From Diabrotica undecimpunctata (lineage: Eukaryota > Arthropoda > Insecta > Coleoptera > Chrysomelidae), in the NCBI RefSeq assembly GCF_040954645.1, contig NC_092806.1:117224458-117288457 (forward strand): a stretch of DNA of 64,000 nucleotides, written 5' to 3'. Below the pieces are notes generated by a model that saw only the letters and a program-made list of their open reading frames with translations, searched no databases and had not been told where the DNA came from. The stretch's first letter is position 1, and the number at the start of each line of letters is the position of its first letter. Positions 11,890 through 23,116 of the stretch are shown piece by piece. Made by a program: the position numbers and the translations under genes.

Positions 11890-13050
11890 AAATGTGGAGG
11901 TTGATTGGCAAGGTTAGCAACCTACCAATCGTAAAAATTTATATTGCTCAAAGAAACAATGTACAGCCTCTGAACAAGATTGATACTATGAAGATGACCA
12001 CGGCACGAAATAAGGATAAGCGAAAAATATCCAAAACTCAAATAAGAATAGACATTTGTGCTTTACAGGAAACAAAAAAGAAAGGAAAAGAGCAATCAAA
12101 ATAAGGTGAATACATACTAATCTACAATAGAGTAGCAACCGAAAACAGGACCAAAGAAGGTACAGCCTTACTAATACACCAAAGATGTCATAATCACCTC
12201 AAAGACTGCCAATACATATCAGAAAGGATTATAACAGCAAAAATAGGAATGGAGAATAGAAACATTATCGAAATATAAGGTCCAGAAAACAATAAGCCTC
12301 AAACAACAAGAAACACGTTTTATGAGGAATTGCAACAAGTAGTAGATCAAGTAAGAGAGAAGTTGATAACATTGGGGGATTTTAACTTTGGATTAGGCAA
12401 TCAAGTAATACCCGGAATTAAGCAAAAACATAACGAGAATTTTAAAAACTAAAATGGAGAACTGATTATTATCTTCTGCATGACTAACGAGCTTAGAATA
12501 AAACACATTTTTTGACAAAGACAACACAAATATACATTTAATAATGTATATATCTATAGTAGGCATCACATTATCTAGCTATGGAAAGATCAAAACGGAA
12601 GTGAAAGATCAAGTGAATAGAGCAAATAGAGACGCGGTTTCCTTGAATGAAACCATATGGAGAAATAAAAATATCGGGAAAGAAATGAAAGGTAGAACTT
12701 ACAAGAGCCATCAAAGCATTATTGATATACGCGACAGAAACACGACCTGACACAAAATGGACAAAAAGGATGTTAAAAACAGCAGAGATGAAAACACTTT
12801 GATGGTAAGAAACTATGGGACAGATCTAAAAGTACAGATATACTACGTAGATACAAGGTGCAAAACATCAAGAACTGAGTAAGAAATAGAGGAGTAGAAT
12901 TAGGCGATCATATAAGCCAAATGACAAAAAATGGAGTAGTAAAGACAGTAGAAGACGGTTCCCCAATATGACGACGATCAGTAGGAAGACTACGAAAACG
13001 ATGGAACTATAACTTACTGGAGGCTCATTAAAAAGCAGTCTTATGTCTAA
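11890..13050 (+). mobile_element. RTE-type LINE with the whole reverse transcriptase deleted
   Basis: The 5' half encodes an APE-type endonuclease. DICALQETKKKGK (the ALQET catalytic block) is near 12050, ALLIHQRCHNHL near 12165, NRNIIEI near 12258 and LGDFNFGLGNQVIPG near 12375-12418. At about 12545 the reading jumps directly to the C-terminal region: YGKIKTEVKDQVNRANR, then TIWRNKNIGKEMKGR, and through decayed frames to RPRKRWNYNLLEAH before a stop near 13027. The RT fingers and palm (roughly 2 kb in a full element) are absent, so the copy is internally deleted as well as mutated. It could never have encoded its own RT in this form. Confidence 0.8.
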
Positions 13051-14989
13051 ACAATGTTGGCAAAACACACATGGTTTTCTGGATTTGTGCTTGACTTTTT
13101 TTCTATAAGTTATTTCAAGCAGACTATATTATCATTACTTCTTCTTTTACGAAAACCGGCGTGTTATTCTTCCTCTTATTCTTGTTCTTAATTAGGTTTC
13201 TAATTAATCGTTCGTACAGACGGCTAAACGAACTAGTCACTGATATTTCTCTATAGCTCACTTACTTAAGTTTATCTTTTGTCTATTTAACAGCTTCTTT
13301 CCATTTGGCAAGACGAGTTCTTTCTGGTGTATCTTGCAAATGTGTCGATTTGGCCAGAAAACGTTTTCTCGATTTGAGTCTTCTTACGGTAAACTAGCAA
13401 TAGTGGAGTGAATGTCGCAAATCTAGAGTTTGTTTCTTTCGTTCGACATTTTTGGCTAATTCTCTTCAGATATCAAGTATAGCGGTACCTATAATATTGT
13501 AGAGCTTATGCATGGATGTGTGTCTCAAACATCTACTGATGATTCTTGCTGATTCATTGAGAGCTATATTTACCTGTCTAGCGTGTGCTGATGTTTCTCG
13601 TAGTGACTAGACATATTTGACAACAGAAATAAAGACTGCTAGCGTCGACGTTTTAAGTGTGGAAGGAAGTGTAGGTATTAATCTCTTGGCTTTTCTGATC
13701 CCACATTTCTCTTGTTGCGAGAAAAGAAGAGAAATTACTAATGTATCACAGATTGTAAAAATATACTGGGAAATTGAACAAATTCCAAAGAGATATTTGA
13801 TAAAATCTGAGAAAGAAAAGGAAAGAGTTACCGAACAATATTAACCAATATGTTGCGTTAACGAATGTGGGATATTTTTAATAATACATAAGGAGGAAAA
13901 TATGTATTTCTTAACCAACAATATGAATAAAATCATTCCACGGAAACAATAAAAAGGTAGGAGAAAAGATGACAAAATACCTGTTACTTTTTATATTTAA
14001 ATCAATTTATTTACCAAAATAGCTTTTGTTTATCACATTTAGTAATATAAAAGGTGTAGAAACCTAATTACGGTTTAATTATTAAAAGAGGGTGGTAGCA
14101 TATTATCTTCATAAACTAATTAAAGTTTTAATTGAATTGTTGAAAAGAGCAAGGGACAGAAAACTTAATTAAAATATTAAGTAATCAAGATTGTTGGCAT
14201 TTTAAGGAATTCTTGAAATGTTTCAATTGTTAGGGGTAGGGTAGAAAATGGGACAAATTCATTTAAGACTTTTGTTTGAGAACTTTGGTTTATGGTATAA
14301 TTTGTTTAATTAATTTCTGAAGGATTTTACTAAAATATATTTTTTTTATATACACAAAAAGCTCATTTTAAGTTAAAATTATAATGATTTGTATTTGTTT
14401 TTTACTAAAAACTTCCTTAACTTTTGAGTCCATATCATCCCCATTAATCTACAATTCTTTTTCATACATCTTCTCAGAGAAAAGAATTTTCTTTTCTCTG
14501 ATATTTCTTTTTTTTCCTTGATAAGATACAAGAACCAGGAAAAGCCAAAAAATGACCAAGCAATTGACGAGTGATATTCTAGCTGAACTGATCAATAACA
14601 GATAAACATTTCATTTTAAAGGTTTATAACTGAAAATCGCAAAATAGTCTCCTTTTGAATGGAAAATCGGATATATATTACCAATTTTTTAATAGGTTAT
14701 CGAAAATATTGTTGTAACTGGATTATTTGTTTATCGTTGTAACAGACTTATTTGCGTATCACTAGATTTGATAATCCCAGTCAACTGTCTTTGACGTTTA
14801 AATTTTTCTTTAATAATGACATTCTAAAATTTTCAATTTTCAATTTTTAAAGCGAAGCTTGGATAGCACCTTTATATTACTTTTTTCTCTATAGTAAAAT
14901 GCTTGAGCGGGAGTCATGGACCTAGCGCCACGAGAAGCAGACACGGTTAGTGTCACAAAATAGCGGTTTTTTCCCTGGTCTTTTTCAAT
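13051..14989. other. No gene recognised
   Basis: An open stretch at 13617-13844 (75 codons, Lys/Glu-rich at the end) is not recognised. The rest is AT-rich with dense stops, including T-rich tracts around 14340 and 14510. 13140-13700 is more balanced in composition and may be an old element that I cannot name. Confidence 0.35.
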
Positions 14990-16105
14990 GGTCAATTTCT
15001 GGTTTTTTTCTTCTAAAAATGCACTCAACTTTTAAACTATCATCATTCTGGTTTTGCAACACTGAGTGGGTCCTAGCTTCTTTAAGAATTTCTCCCCAGT
15101 CATCCCTATCCATCGCTGTCCTCCACCAAGCACGTATTCCTCTATTTCTCATGTCTTCATCTATGTTATCAAGGAACCTTGTTCTGGGTCTTCATCTTCT
15201 TATCTGACCAATGGGTGTTTCAAGGAGCGTTTTTCTAGCTGGGTCATTTTGTTCCATCCGCATTACATGCCCTATCCACCTCAGACGTCCTATCTTAATA
15301 TGTCTTACGTTATCTGGTTCCTGGTATATTCTATAAAGTTTGAAGTTTGCCTTAGAACTTTTCTTTCGAAACATCCTAACATATTTTCATTACCTTTTGT
15401 TAGAGTCCAGGTCTCTGCGGTTTATCTCTGTGGTAGTATTATTTTCAGTGTTAAGGAACACTCTCAGGTATACAAATTCGTTCACTGCTTCAATGACGTC
15501 GTTTTTTATAACAAATGGTTGTAAGATTTGTTGTTGCTTGCTTATTTTTATATACTTTGTTTTGTTTGTGTTTATTATTAAACCCATTTTTGTAGCTGAT
15601 TCTTTTAGTGCTACATATGCCTCTCTTACTGCGTTTTCCGTTCTCCCAACAATATTGATATCATTAGCATAAGCAAGGATTTGCACTGATTTATTATATA
15701 TTGAACCAATGGTTGTGATTTGTGACATACGTATTACTTTTTCTATAGCCAAATTGAACAGTATAGGGAGGGTCTCCCTGGCGCAGGCCGTTATTTGTTT
15801 TAAAAGGTCCAGACAGTTCCCGCTGAATTCGTACTCTACATTCAACTTTTTCAAGAGTTACTTTTGTTAAATTTACCAGCTGATTTGGTATTCCTAGCAC
15901 TTTCATTGCTTTGAACACTTCTCTTTTATTCACAGAATCGTATGCTGCTTTGTAGTCTATAAATAGGTAATGAGTATCTATGCCACATTCCAGTGTTTTT
16001 TCTAAAATTTGTTTCAGGGTTGCAATCTGATGAATTGTCGATTTACTACCTCTGAATCCAGCCTGGTATTTTTCTACTATCCGTGCTGCAACTTTTGAAC
16101 TAACT
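14990..16105 (-). mobile_element. RTE-like LINE, reverse transcriptase to C-terminus
   Basis: Read from 16105 downward. KYQAGFRGSKSTIHQIATLKQ leads into LFIDYKAAYDSVNKREVF (RT palm A) near 15950. GLRQGD follows near 15795. FNLAIEKVIR leads to AYANDINIVGR near 15655-15685, where the catalytic YADD has become YAND. MGLIINTNKTKYI and FVYLRVFLNTE follow, then RLRWIGHVMRM and FLDNIDEDMRNRGIRAWWRTAMDR near 15130-15270. A few frameshifts and stops are present. The D-to-N change alone should abolish polymerisation. Family function: copying the LINE RNA into the genome. The 5' part is missing. Confidence 0.85.
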
Positions 16106-16249
16106 TATGCTTATATTATTCTTTATAGATAATGTAGAAAATAGAGTCTGACGATGGATGAGCAGTATGGTGAAAACTTACTGCTTGGTAAAGCTCATTC
16201 ACTGATCGGTACCGAAAGATGTTCACCATCTGTCCGCACTGAAAAATGC

Positions 16250-16460
16250 AGTAGTCAGTATCATCATCATCACTACAGCGGTACGGTCCTTCAGGGGCCT
16301 CGAAGTTCTCAAGCTTTTTGTACCATTCTGCTCTGTTCCTTGCTTGGTTTTTTCAGTTGGCAACACCGATCTTCTCAGCATCCTATGTTACCCCATCTAT
16401 ACACCTTAGCTTTGGTCTGCCCCGTCTTTTTATTCCCACCGGCTGCGAATTTTATGTAAA
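16250..16460 (-). mobile_element. LINE C-terminal fragment
   Basis: Minus-strand reading KRRGRPKLRCIDGVT, stop, DAEKIGVANxKNQARNRAEWYKKLE, ending in a run of Asp codons (GATGAT repeat). 'GRPKLRWIDxVxxDL...W...AxDRxEW' is a standard C-terminus of insect LINEs. It lies about 350 bases downstream (minus sense) of the RT fragment at 16815-17440 and may be the other end of the same internally deleted copy. Confidence 0.65.
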
Positions 16461-16814
16461 AATTCTTTTATAAAAGGTATATAATTAAAAAGACCCTTTT
16501 AGGTTACATCAGACATTAAGTCCATCATTAGTGCGTTTACATTGAATAAGTATTACCACTTTAGTGAAGAAAAACGTAAGGAATAAATTTTGACTAGGGT
16601 TAAAGCAATGTAGTTAAGGTTAGGTGTGCATGGGTGAAGCCACTAAATATGTATATGTGGGTAAAAAACCCTTTAAATTATATTAAATTTGGAATTTAAT
16701 TCATCTTTTGTAATAAATTCGTATGATGTTAAAGTTTTAAACAGATATGCTGCACGGCAACGCAAGATTCCCAATTGGGGGATGCTGACCCTGAGACGAA
16801 TGTCTTGACGAACG
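16461..16814. other. No gene recognised
   Basis: AT-rich spacer between two minus-strand LINE fragments, with no motif seen. Confidence 0.35.
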
Positions 16815-17440
16815 ACGATTTATTATTGGATCATTTATTGAGATACCCTTTTCCCATCTTCAAGCTCTCCTCTCATAATATGCTCCCCATATACATTAAA
16901 TAATGATGGAGACAGTATACATCCTGGTCTGGCACCTTGCTCTGGATGGAATTCGTTTGAGAGTGTATCAAGCATTTGAACTGTTCCAGTAGTGTTTTCG
17001 TATAGTTCAGTAATAAGCGAAATTAATTAAGTGTTGTGGGACGTCTAGTTGCCATTAGACTCTGTCGAACGCTTTGAGATAATCTATAAAACAAATGTTT
17101 AGTGGAATATTGAATTCACTAGTTTTTTCTATTTTTCTTTTATGTTCAGAAGGTGTTCTCGAGTAACTTTACCTTTGGGAAATCCAGTTTGCTCTTGGGG
17201 TATTTCTCTTTGTACAAATGTTTTTAGTTACTCATTTATTATGTGTAGATGTTACTGGCATATGAGATAAAGGATGGTTCTATAATTGTGGTATTTATGG
17301 AAGCTGCTTTTTTATGTATTGTCGTTATTGTAGATTTTGTCCAATCGTCAGGCCATTGCTTGTAATGCCATATTTCGTTACAGAGCAAGTGAAGCAATTT
17401 TATTCCGGTTTCTTCTATGGCTTTGAGCATTTCAATAATG
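16815..17440 (-). mobile_element. LINE fragment, N-terminal half of reverse transcriptase
   Basis: From 17430 downward: MLKAIEETGIKLLHLLCNEIW, QWPDDWTKSTITTIHKK (fingers region), then in other frames VQREIPQEQTGFPKGKVTREH and NIPLNICFIDYLKAFDRV (palm A, D present) near 17060-17105. Remnants of YTxVSIII and YGEHIMR appear near 16880-16925, where the family has the C-I-LSP...LFNLY block. It ends before the YADD box. Stops are scattered throughout. Confidence 0.75.
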
Positions 17441-18284
17441 ATAATAGTAACAGAGACAAAAAAAACATGTCAAGAACGGAGACTAGTGTTGGCAAGACCG
17501 ACGGTAGAATTTTGTGGAGCAAATATTACTAGGGAGACCCACCCTGTATAGGAATAAAAACATCGAGAGTAGTGATGACCGTATCTTATTGTATATATTG
17601 CTTGTTTGTTCCGTAATTTCGTTTACCTATAATTGTATGTCTAGTATATGTACTTTCACAAATACACTTTTTTTTATAAAAAATCAAGTTCTCGCGTACT
17701 TAAATCTTTTTCTGTAATGAGATTTTATTTAAATATACTTTAAATTACTTTATAATCCTAAGTAGCTTGCTCTCTTATATTTATCGTAACAGGTCATTTA
17801 CATCAACCATTCATAAAGTGCGAGTAGTAATTTCATAATGGGAATAAAAATGAAATTATCCAAATCAGCAAAAACACACATGTAATACTACCTGTTTATG
17901 TATGTTATTAAAAAGATTACGAAACCATTTACAACCTGTGATCGATAATTTGCTTTATGGTGTATTATTTTATCGAGCATTTATATTATTTATGTAGTTT
18001 TATGTTCCAAATTTTGGTGTATATCTTCAAAAGAATAACCAACTTAATTTAATTATAATGTATTTTACATAATACGTTATAAATAATATTTGATATTTTG
18101 CTGTTAAATACAATAATTACAGAAATGATATATTATTTCACTCTTTAATCGTATAATTCGCGGGTGTACGGGAAAAAAGTTTTAAGTCATGTTCTACTCA
18201 ATATTGGGCTACTTATCTCAGAAATCAGATTTTAAAGTTCTCCTTTACTTATGGGAATAATGGAATAACTTATTATTCATGTAT
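17441..18284. other. No gene recognised
   Basis: AT-rich, stops in all frames. No transposon ends or RNA genes were seen. Confidence 0.4.
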
Positions 18285-18372
18285 GAATCTTCTTTTTCTT
18301 CTAATAGCGCTACAAGCCTTTGTGAGTCTTGGCCTGCTTAACAACGTTCTTCCATTTTGTCCTATCGGGTAC
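18285..18372 (-). mobile_element. 3' end of an RTE-type LINE
   Basis: Minus-strand frame DRTKWKNVVKQAKTHKGL, then a stop and a GAAGAAAAAGAAG tail at about 18288-18300. The same type of ending ('..AKTHPGL' plus a GAA-rich tail) closes the well-preserved copy at 29.3 kb, which identifies this 90-base scrap. Confidence 0.6.
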
Positions 18373-18726
18373 TTTCCTTCGTCACTACTCATAGGCGTGG
18401 CCAGGTTTTTTTAGTGTAGGTTCAAATGCTGAAAATTGCGCCCCCTAATGTATTTTTAAAATTTCCAACAATATTATTTTCTTGTAGGAAAAACAGTTTA
18501 CATTTTTTTCAAAAACCGGTAAGATAGTTTTGAAACAAATTCAGATTTCTGCTTTAATCTGGAGCCTTCTAAAAATTGCAAGGTATAGCCAGACGTTGAT
18601 AAAGATGTTAATAGAGACATGGGGAATCTAAAATTTGCATTCCACGACATGTCTCCTCAACTAAGCAGAAATCCTTAACGAATTTGTTTCTTGTACTCAT
18701 ACAGAGTAGATCCGAATAAAATGAAA

Positions 18727-18856
18727 AAGACAGAAAAGATTTGATTTCACGTTCAAAGCGTCTATGTATCTGTTGATACGTATTTCAACTTAATAAGTCT
18801 CATCAAAACAGTTATTCATAGCCGTTCTTAACGTGAAAAATAATCTTCTCTGTCTT
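18727..18856 (+). mobile_element. 130-bp hairpin MITE, copy 1
   Basis: It begins AAGACAGAAAAGATT and ends with AATCTTCTCTGTCTT. The two ends are complementary over about 40 bases (AAGACAG, AAGATT, TTCACGTT and CTATG blocks shared). The centre reads GTATTTCAACTTAATAAG then TCTCATCAAAACAG, which also occurs in the copies near 61.9 kb. No coding capacity. Confidence 0.75.
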
Positions 18857-19007
18857 ATTAGGAAGCAACAATAAAATGGCTTCGTTATGGACGCAATAGC
18901 GACATCTGATAGAAAAATCGGTAAGATAGTTTCGAAACAAATTCAGATTTCTGCTTTAATCTGCTTTTTAGAAGGCTCCAGAAGCCATTTTATTGTTGCT
19001 TCCTAAT

Positions 19008-19137
19008 AAGACGGAGAAGATTATTTTTCACGTTAAGAACGGCTATGAATAACTGTTCTGATAAGACTTATTAAGTCGAAATACGTATCAACAGATACAT
19101 AGACGCTTTGAACGTGAAATCAAATCTTTTCTGTCTT
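19008..19137 (-). mobile_element. 130-bp hairpin MITE, copy 2 (inverted)
   Basis: Near-identical reverse complement of copy 1, with the same ends and centre. The two copies form most of the larger inverted repeat. Confidence 0.75.
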
Positions 19138-19142
19138 TTTCA

Positions 19143-19339
19143 TTTTTTTCAAAAGCATTTGAAAGTAAAGTAAGTACAGTAAATTTTTGAAACTAGTTAC
19201 ATTTGTTTTTATATTAAATTATTGCGTGAGCATAAGAAAAATATAGGTAGCCACACTCACATATATAAAACATACGTTAAAACTTCAGATTGACATTAAA
19301 AATTTATTATAACAACACATTACAATACTATTCGACGCT
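19143..19339. other. No gene recognised
   Basis: AT-rich spacer between the repeat structure and the hAT remnant. Confidence 0.3.
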
Positions 19340-20380
19340 GGAATCGTACGATTTTTTAAAATTAATTGACTACACTATCTTTATCTATATTTAGAGCAAG
19401 CTCTTGTTTAACAAAAGGCATTATGAAATATTCCAAACAGTCTTGTAGTATTGTCGATCGAAATATCGATTTTATTATGCTCAGCGTAGAAAATGTTCCC
19501 CCACAATTACAACTTACAGGAATTGTGGCAAAATTTATCATTAGTTGTTTAAACACTGAAAACATCGATTTTTTATTATGCTAAAACATCCGATTGAGCC
19601 AGTCGAGTGCTTTTGAAGGTGGAAATGTTTTGCTTTTTCTTGTTTTTAAAAGTCTTAGTTCAGTTTCTAATTCTGAAGAATTCAAATCAAAATGTTCTAA
19701 GGTGTATTTTAAATCTTGATTACCTATACTCTTATTATATTTAATGACATAATTTTGTCTAGTGCATAATTTTTTTTATACCTGGTCACATTTATCTTTT
19801 AATGACTAAATCATTCGGTCTAAAAGCATATAAAATAGAAAGAGTTTCACTTCTTTTTTGTCGTTGGCTAAATGCATTTCCAGCATTATTATCTAATCTA
19901 GTATAAACTTTATCTTTTTTCGGAGTAGGAATGGCAATTTAAAGCTTATCACAGGTGTATTTTACTTTGAATTAAATATCAAATATAGATGATTAGATCC
20001 TTAATTCTTCCAAAACAAGCGCTAAGTTTGAAACCTCTTCTATAGCTTAACACATATCTATGACTGGTCATTGAAATAATTTGTTAATTTTGACAACCAT
20101 TGGATTTAATTTGATGTAGTATCCTTCTACCGTAACTCAAGCTTTTACACCAGTTTTATCATCAACTGTCTCTTCAATAGCTTCTGTAATTGCTTCAAGC
20201 TAATTTTTGACCACAGCAACTGCCCAACAAGCTCAATGTGTTTCAGATAAAGATTTCAAAGTTTTTAACATGTAAATTATATACGACATTTACAATCTCT
20301 TCAAAAATAGCATGCCTTTTTGGACTACCTTCAATAAAAGAATAAAACAATTGTGTTACACCAACAAAATCGAAAATCTT
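19340..20380 (-). pseudogene. hAT-type transposase remnant (ZMYM1-like)
   Basis: The clearest part is the C-terminus (minus strand, 19362-19565): FATIPVSCNCGGTFSTLSI followed by LRST-like FRSTILQDCLEYF. This matches the hAT dimerisation block 'TIPVT.AS.ERSFSKLKLIKN.LRSTM...RL'. Upstream in broken frames are SETLSILYAFRPND near 19835 and IEEVSNLALVLEEL near 20040. HIELVGQLLW near 20220 fits the ZMYM1-like branch, which reads 'HIELVGQAL' or similar at this point. Many stops are present and no terminal repeats or 8-bp duplication were found. Family role: cut-and-paste transposition. Confidence 0.65.
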
Positions 20381-20429
20381 TGGCTACCAATGGAATTAAA
20401 TAATATTCGTATTTTTATGTGTAAAAGTA

Positions 20430-21515
20430 TCTTAGAGTGACTGAAAAATTATTGGATTGGATATATGAAGAACTAAGAAGGGTTGCAAGGAAAATATGTA
20501 GAAGAAAAAAGAGAGAAATGTTAAACAGAAAAATACTACACATTACAGACTATAATAACAGAAGAGAGACTCGGGAATGTTAAAAATGATAAAAACGGAA
20601 CAATTATTAGCGAGAAAAAGAAGTGATGAAAAGGTGAAAGAAACATTTTCGAGTACTCTTAAACCCAGAAAAAAAAAACAAAACTAAGAAGAAGAAATAA
20701 TTCATCACACAGCAGAACAATTAGTTGAGAAACCAACATTAAAAAAAACTATGTAAGTCATAAAACATCTGAAAAATATCAAAGCGCCTAGCACAGATAG
20801 AACACTAGAAGTCGTCCCAGACTCTGCGAAAATTATAGGGGCACAATAGTGTTAAAACTCGCGTACAAGATATCAAGAATTATATACAGTCATCTTGAAT
20901 CAAAAATAATTGGTGAACACCAATGAGGGTTTTACCAATGGTAAAAACCATGAACCAAGTTCATGGTATTTACAAAAGCACAAAACATCAAAGTTAAGCT
21001 AGTAGTAGATAATACAGAAATTGAACAAATATCTTCGACAAATACCTTGGAGCGTGGATCACAGACGATACTAATCAGACAAAAGAAATAAGATGCCGCA
21101 TTGCAATTGCACGGTCAACTTTTAATAGAATGAGAAAACTTTTTTGTAATCGCGATATCAATATATCGCTCCGAATAAGAATGCTTCGATGTTATATTTT
21201 CTCTACCCTTTTGTATGGGATTGAAGCTTGGCACTTAAAAAATCCAACATTAAAAACCTAGAAGCATTCGAAATGTGGTGTTACCGACGTATTTTGAAAA
21301 TATCATGGATGGATCGCAAAAGAAACGAACAAGTTCTCGAACAACTAGGAAAACAATGCGAAGTTGTGCGAACAATCTCGTAGCTACGCAATCGCCGTGA
21401 ATGGTTTGGATGCAGTTCAATTGAACTATTTAGGCGCATAACCAACAAAATTATAATTGCCAGGATGATTTCCAATCTCCGATAGGAGCGGAACTTGAAG
21501 AAGAAGAAGAAGAAT
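20430..21515 (+). mobile_element. RTE-type LINE with reverse transcriptase core deleted
   Basis: A basic linker (ICRRKKREMLNRKI near 20500) and the RT entry motif (KHLKNIKAPSTDRT near 20765-20805) are followed by KISRIIYSHLESKIIGEH near 20865-20920. At about 20965-20990 the copy jumps to the C-terminal part: VVDNTEIEQISS, YLGAWITDDTNQTKEI, YIFSTLLYGIEAW, LEAFEMWCYRRILKISW, IELFRRITNKIIIARMISN. It ends in (GAA)n at about 21497-21513. The palm with the catalytic Asp residues is therefore missing. Several stops and shifts. The GAA tail marks the true 3' end. Confidence 0.85.
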
Positions 21516-21539
21516 GAATCTATAAACCAAATACATATG

Positions 21540-21835
21540 TTAAGAGGTATATATGAAAAATGTGCTAAATATAAAATACTAATTTACAGCTTGTATATTG
21601 ATTTCACAGGCGTTTGATGGAGTAGATATACAAATGATGTTAAAACAGCTATTCATGTTAGGATTACAGAAAAAAATAGTTAAACTTATACAAATGACCT
21701 TGGAGGATTCCAAGACCATGGTGAGAATAGATAGAGATATGACAGAGGCATTTTATATTGAAAATGGAGTTAGGCAAGGGGATGTCTTATCAAAAACACT
21801 TTTAAATCTAGCGTTCTATATCAGAATTCTATATT
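21540..21835 (+). mobile_element. LINE reverse transcriptase fragment (palm A to C block)
   Basis: IYSLYIDF followed after a shift by QAFDGVDIQMMLKQL (palm A), then LIQMTLEDSKTMVRIDRD and ENGVRQGDVLSKTLLNLAF, open in 21598-21855. It ends abruptly before YADD at a small palindrome (GAATTCTATATTCTGTAGAATATAG). The residues present are family-normal (D of palm A, GVRQGD). Confidence 0.75.
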
Positions 21836-22009
21836 CTGTAGAATATAGAATATAGTGTGACAATAAACTTGTCACACAGCTTGCAGTAAAGAATGATTTT
21901 GATAGTCTGAATCTATACGATGTAGGACATGAAATAAAAACTTTTCAAGTTTGAGCAATATTTTGAGTATATCACTATCTTATAATATGTATATTTTTGT
22001 TTTAAATTC

Positions 22010-22930
22010 CAGAAATTCCATCCTTACTTAACGAAATTCGAAAGATTATTGACTTTGACCGCTTTGGTGACTCTGATGATTCTATTGCAGATCTAGACAT
22101 TACATTAGAATAAGAATCTGAAGGTGCTTCTGGGAAGAAAAATAGAAATTAAAGATTAAAGGGTATATTAAAAGGAGAAACGAGAATTACTCGAAAAGAA
22201 AGACAGCTTAATCGTACACTACTACACCAATACGCAACTGCCAACAATAAAACTGTAGCTACGTATTATGAGGTTGTTAAAAAAAATCAGAAATAGTAAG
22301 TTATCAAGTAAACATATTGAAAGAAGACAGAACACAATTTTTTTTAATATTGGAATATTATCGATTAATATATAAGAGTGTCATATATCGCGGAGGTGCT
22401 GGAAATCAAAGGTTAAAAAGCCTCAGTTTTAGAACAACCGTAAACTCCAAAAGACATGACAGGAAAAATACACAAGTCTGTTTTATGGCTAATTTTGGTG
22501 AGATGGCTAGATTTATTGAAACTTTCAATAAAAAGAAATTAGTAGCCAAATCAGAAATAGTACCATTATAGCGTCAACGAGAAAGTGCATCAGCCAATAA
22601 AAAAATCGAACAGACATTGAGAATTTTTGTGCTCATATTCTCTCTATTCCGACTTATGAAATTCCCTACACAAGAAGAGGTTCCAAGCAAAGATATATAC
22701 CATCCCATGTAACTTTATGCTGATTACAAACTGAAATTTCCTCTACATCCCATATCACGATTTATATCTGAATGAATATGTGTCAAAAAAGTGCGACCAA
22801 TTGAACATGCAGATTTTTCTAAGCGATATGATTCCCCATGTCTTTTCAATTCACTATCTGTTTGTCTTGAAAATTGTAGAAGGCACAAATTTAGGTATTA
22901 ATCTGAATTTGGTTTTGAACACTTAGAAAT
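22010..22930 (+). pseudogene. Unidentified decayed coding region, possibly transposon-derived
   Basis: Successive frames read EIPSLLNEIRKIIDFDRFGDSDDSIADLD (near 22015-22110) and RITRKERQLNRTLLHQYAT (near 22185-22240), then an open 84-codon piece at 22317-22571. HILSIPTYEIPYTRRGSKQRYI is near 22635-22705. The last part resembles the '.H..SIP..ESHYCR...K.YL' block of a family of uncharacterised insect TE-associated proteins, from memory only. I cannot assign an enzyme. The boundaries are uncertain. Confidence 0.35.
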
Positions 22931-22999
22931 CTTCGGTTATTTAAGTTTATGTTTTTATTCTCAGATGGCGCCTGTTGCGTCCGTAAGAAGTTATGCCAT

Positions 23000-23116
23000 G
23001 ACGGAAAAGATTTGATTTAACGTTTAGAGTTTCTACACCAGTCGCTCTGATGAGTTCTGTAAAGGCGATATACGTATAAACGAATAGTGGAGACACTATA
23101 CACGAAATCAAATCTT
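23000..23116 (+). mobile_element. ~117-bp hairpin MITE, divergent copy 3
   Basis: Starts GACGGAAAAGATTTGATTT and ends AAATCAAATCTTA. Ends are complementary over about 30 bases with mismatches. Reverse-complemented, the centre reads CGTATATCGCCTTTACAG then AACTCATCAGAGCG, like the centres of the copies at 18.7 and 61.9 kb. Confidence 0.6.

Larger units (their letters stand above)
18515..19142. repeat. Composite inverted and direct repeat structure
   Basis: Left arm 18721-18883 and right arm 18981-19142 are near-complementary (about 162 bases, few mismatches) around a 97-base spacer. The spacer carries a second copy of the segment at 18516-18560 (CGGTAAGATAGTTT...). The 15-base block GGAGCCTTCTAAAAA that follows the first copy reappears inverted after the second (about 18965-18979). 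A worn inverted fragment of the same segment is at about 18656-18690. The geometry suggests duplication with inversion rather than one simple transposon. Confidence 0.9.

Noticed and set aside
15066..15672. Plus-strand frames of 152 and 110 codons
   Set aside because: They lie opposite the minus-strand LINE reverse transcriptase, whose motifs explain the region.
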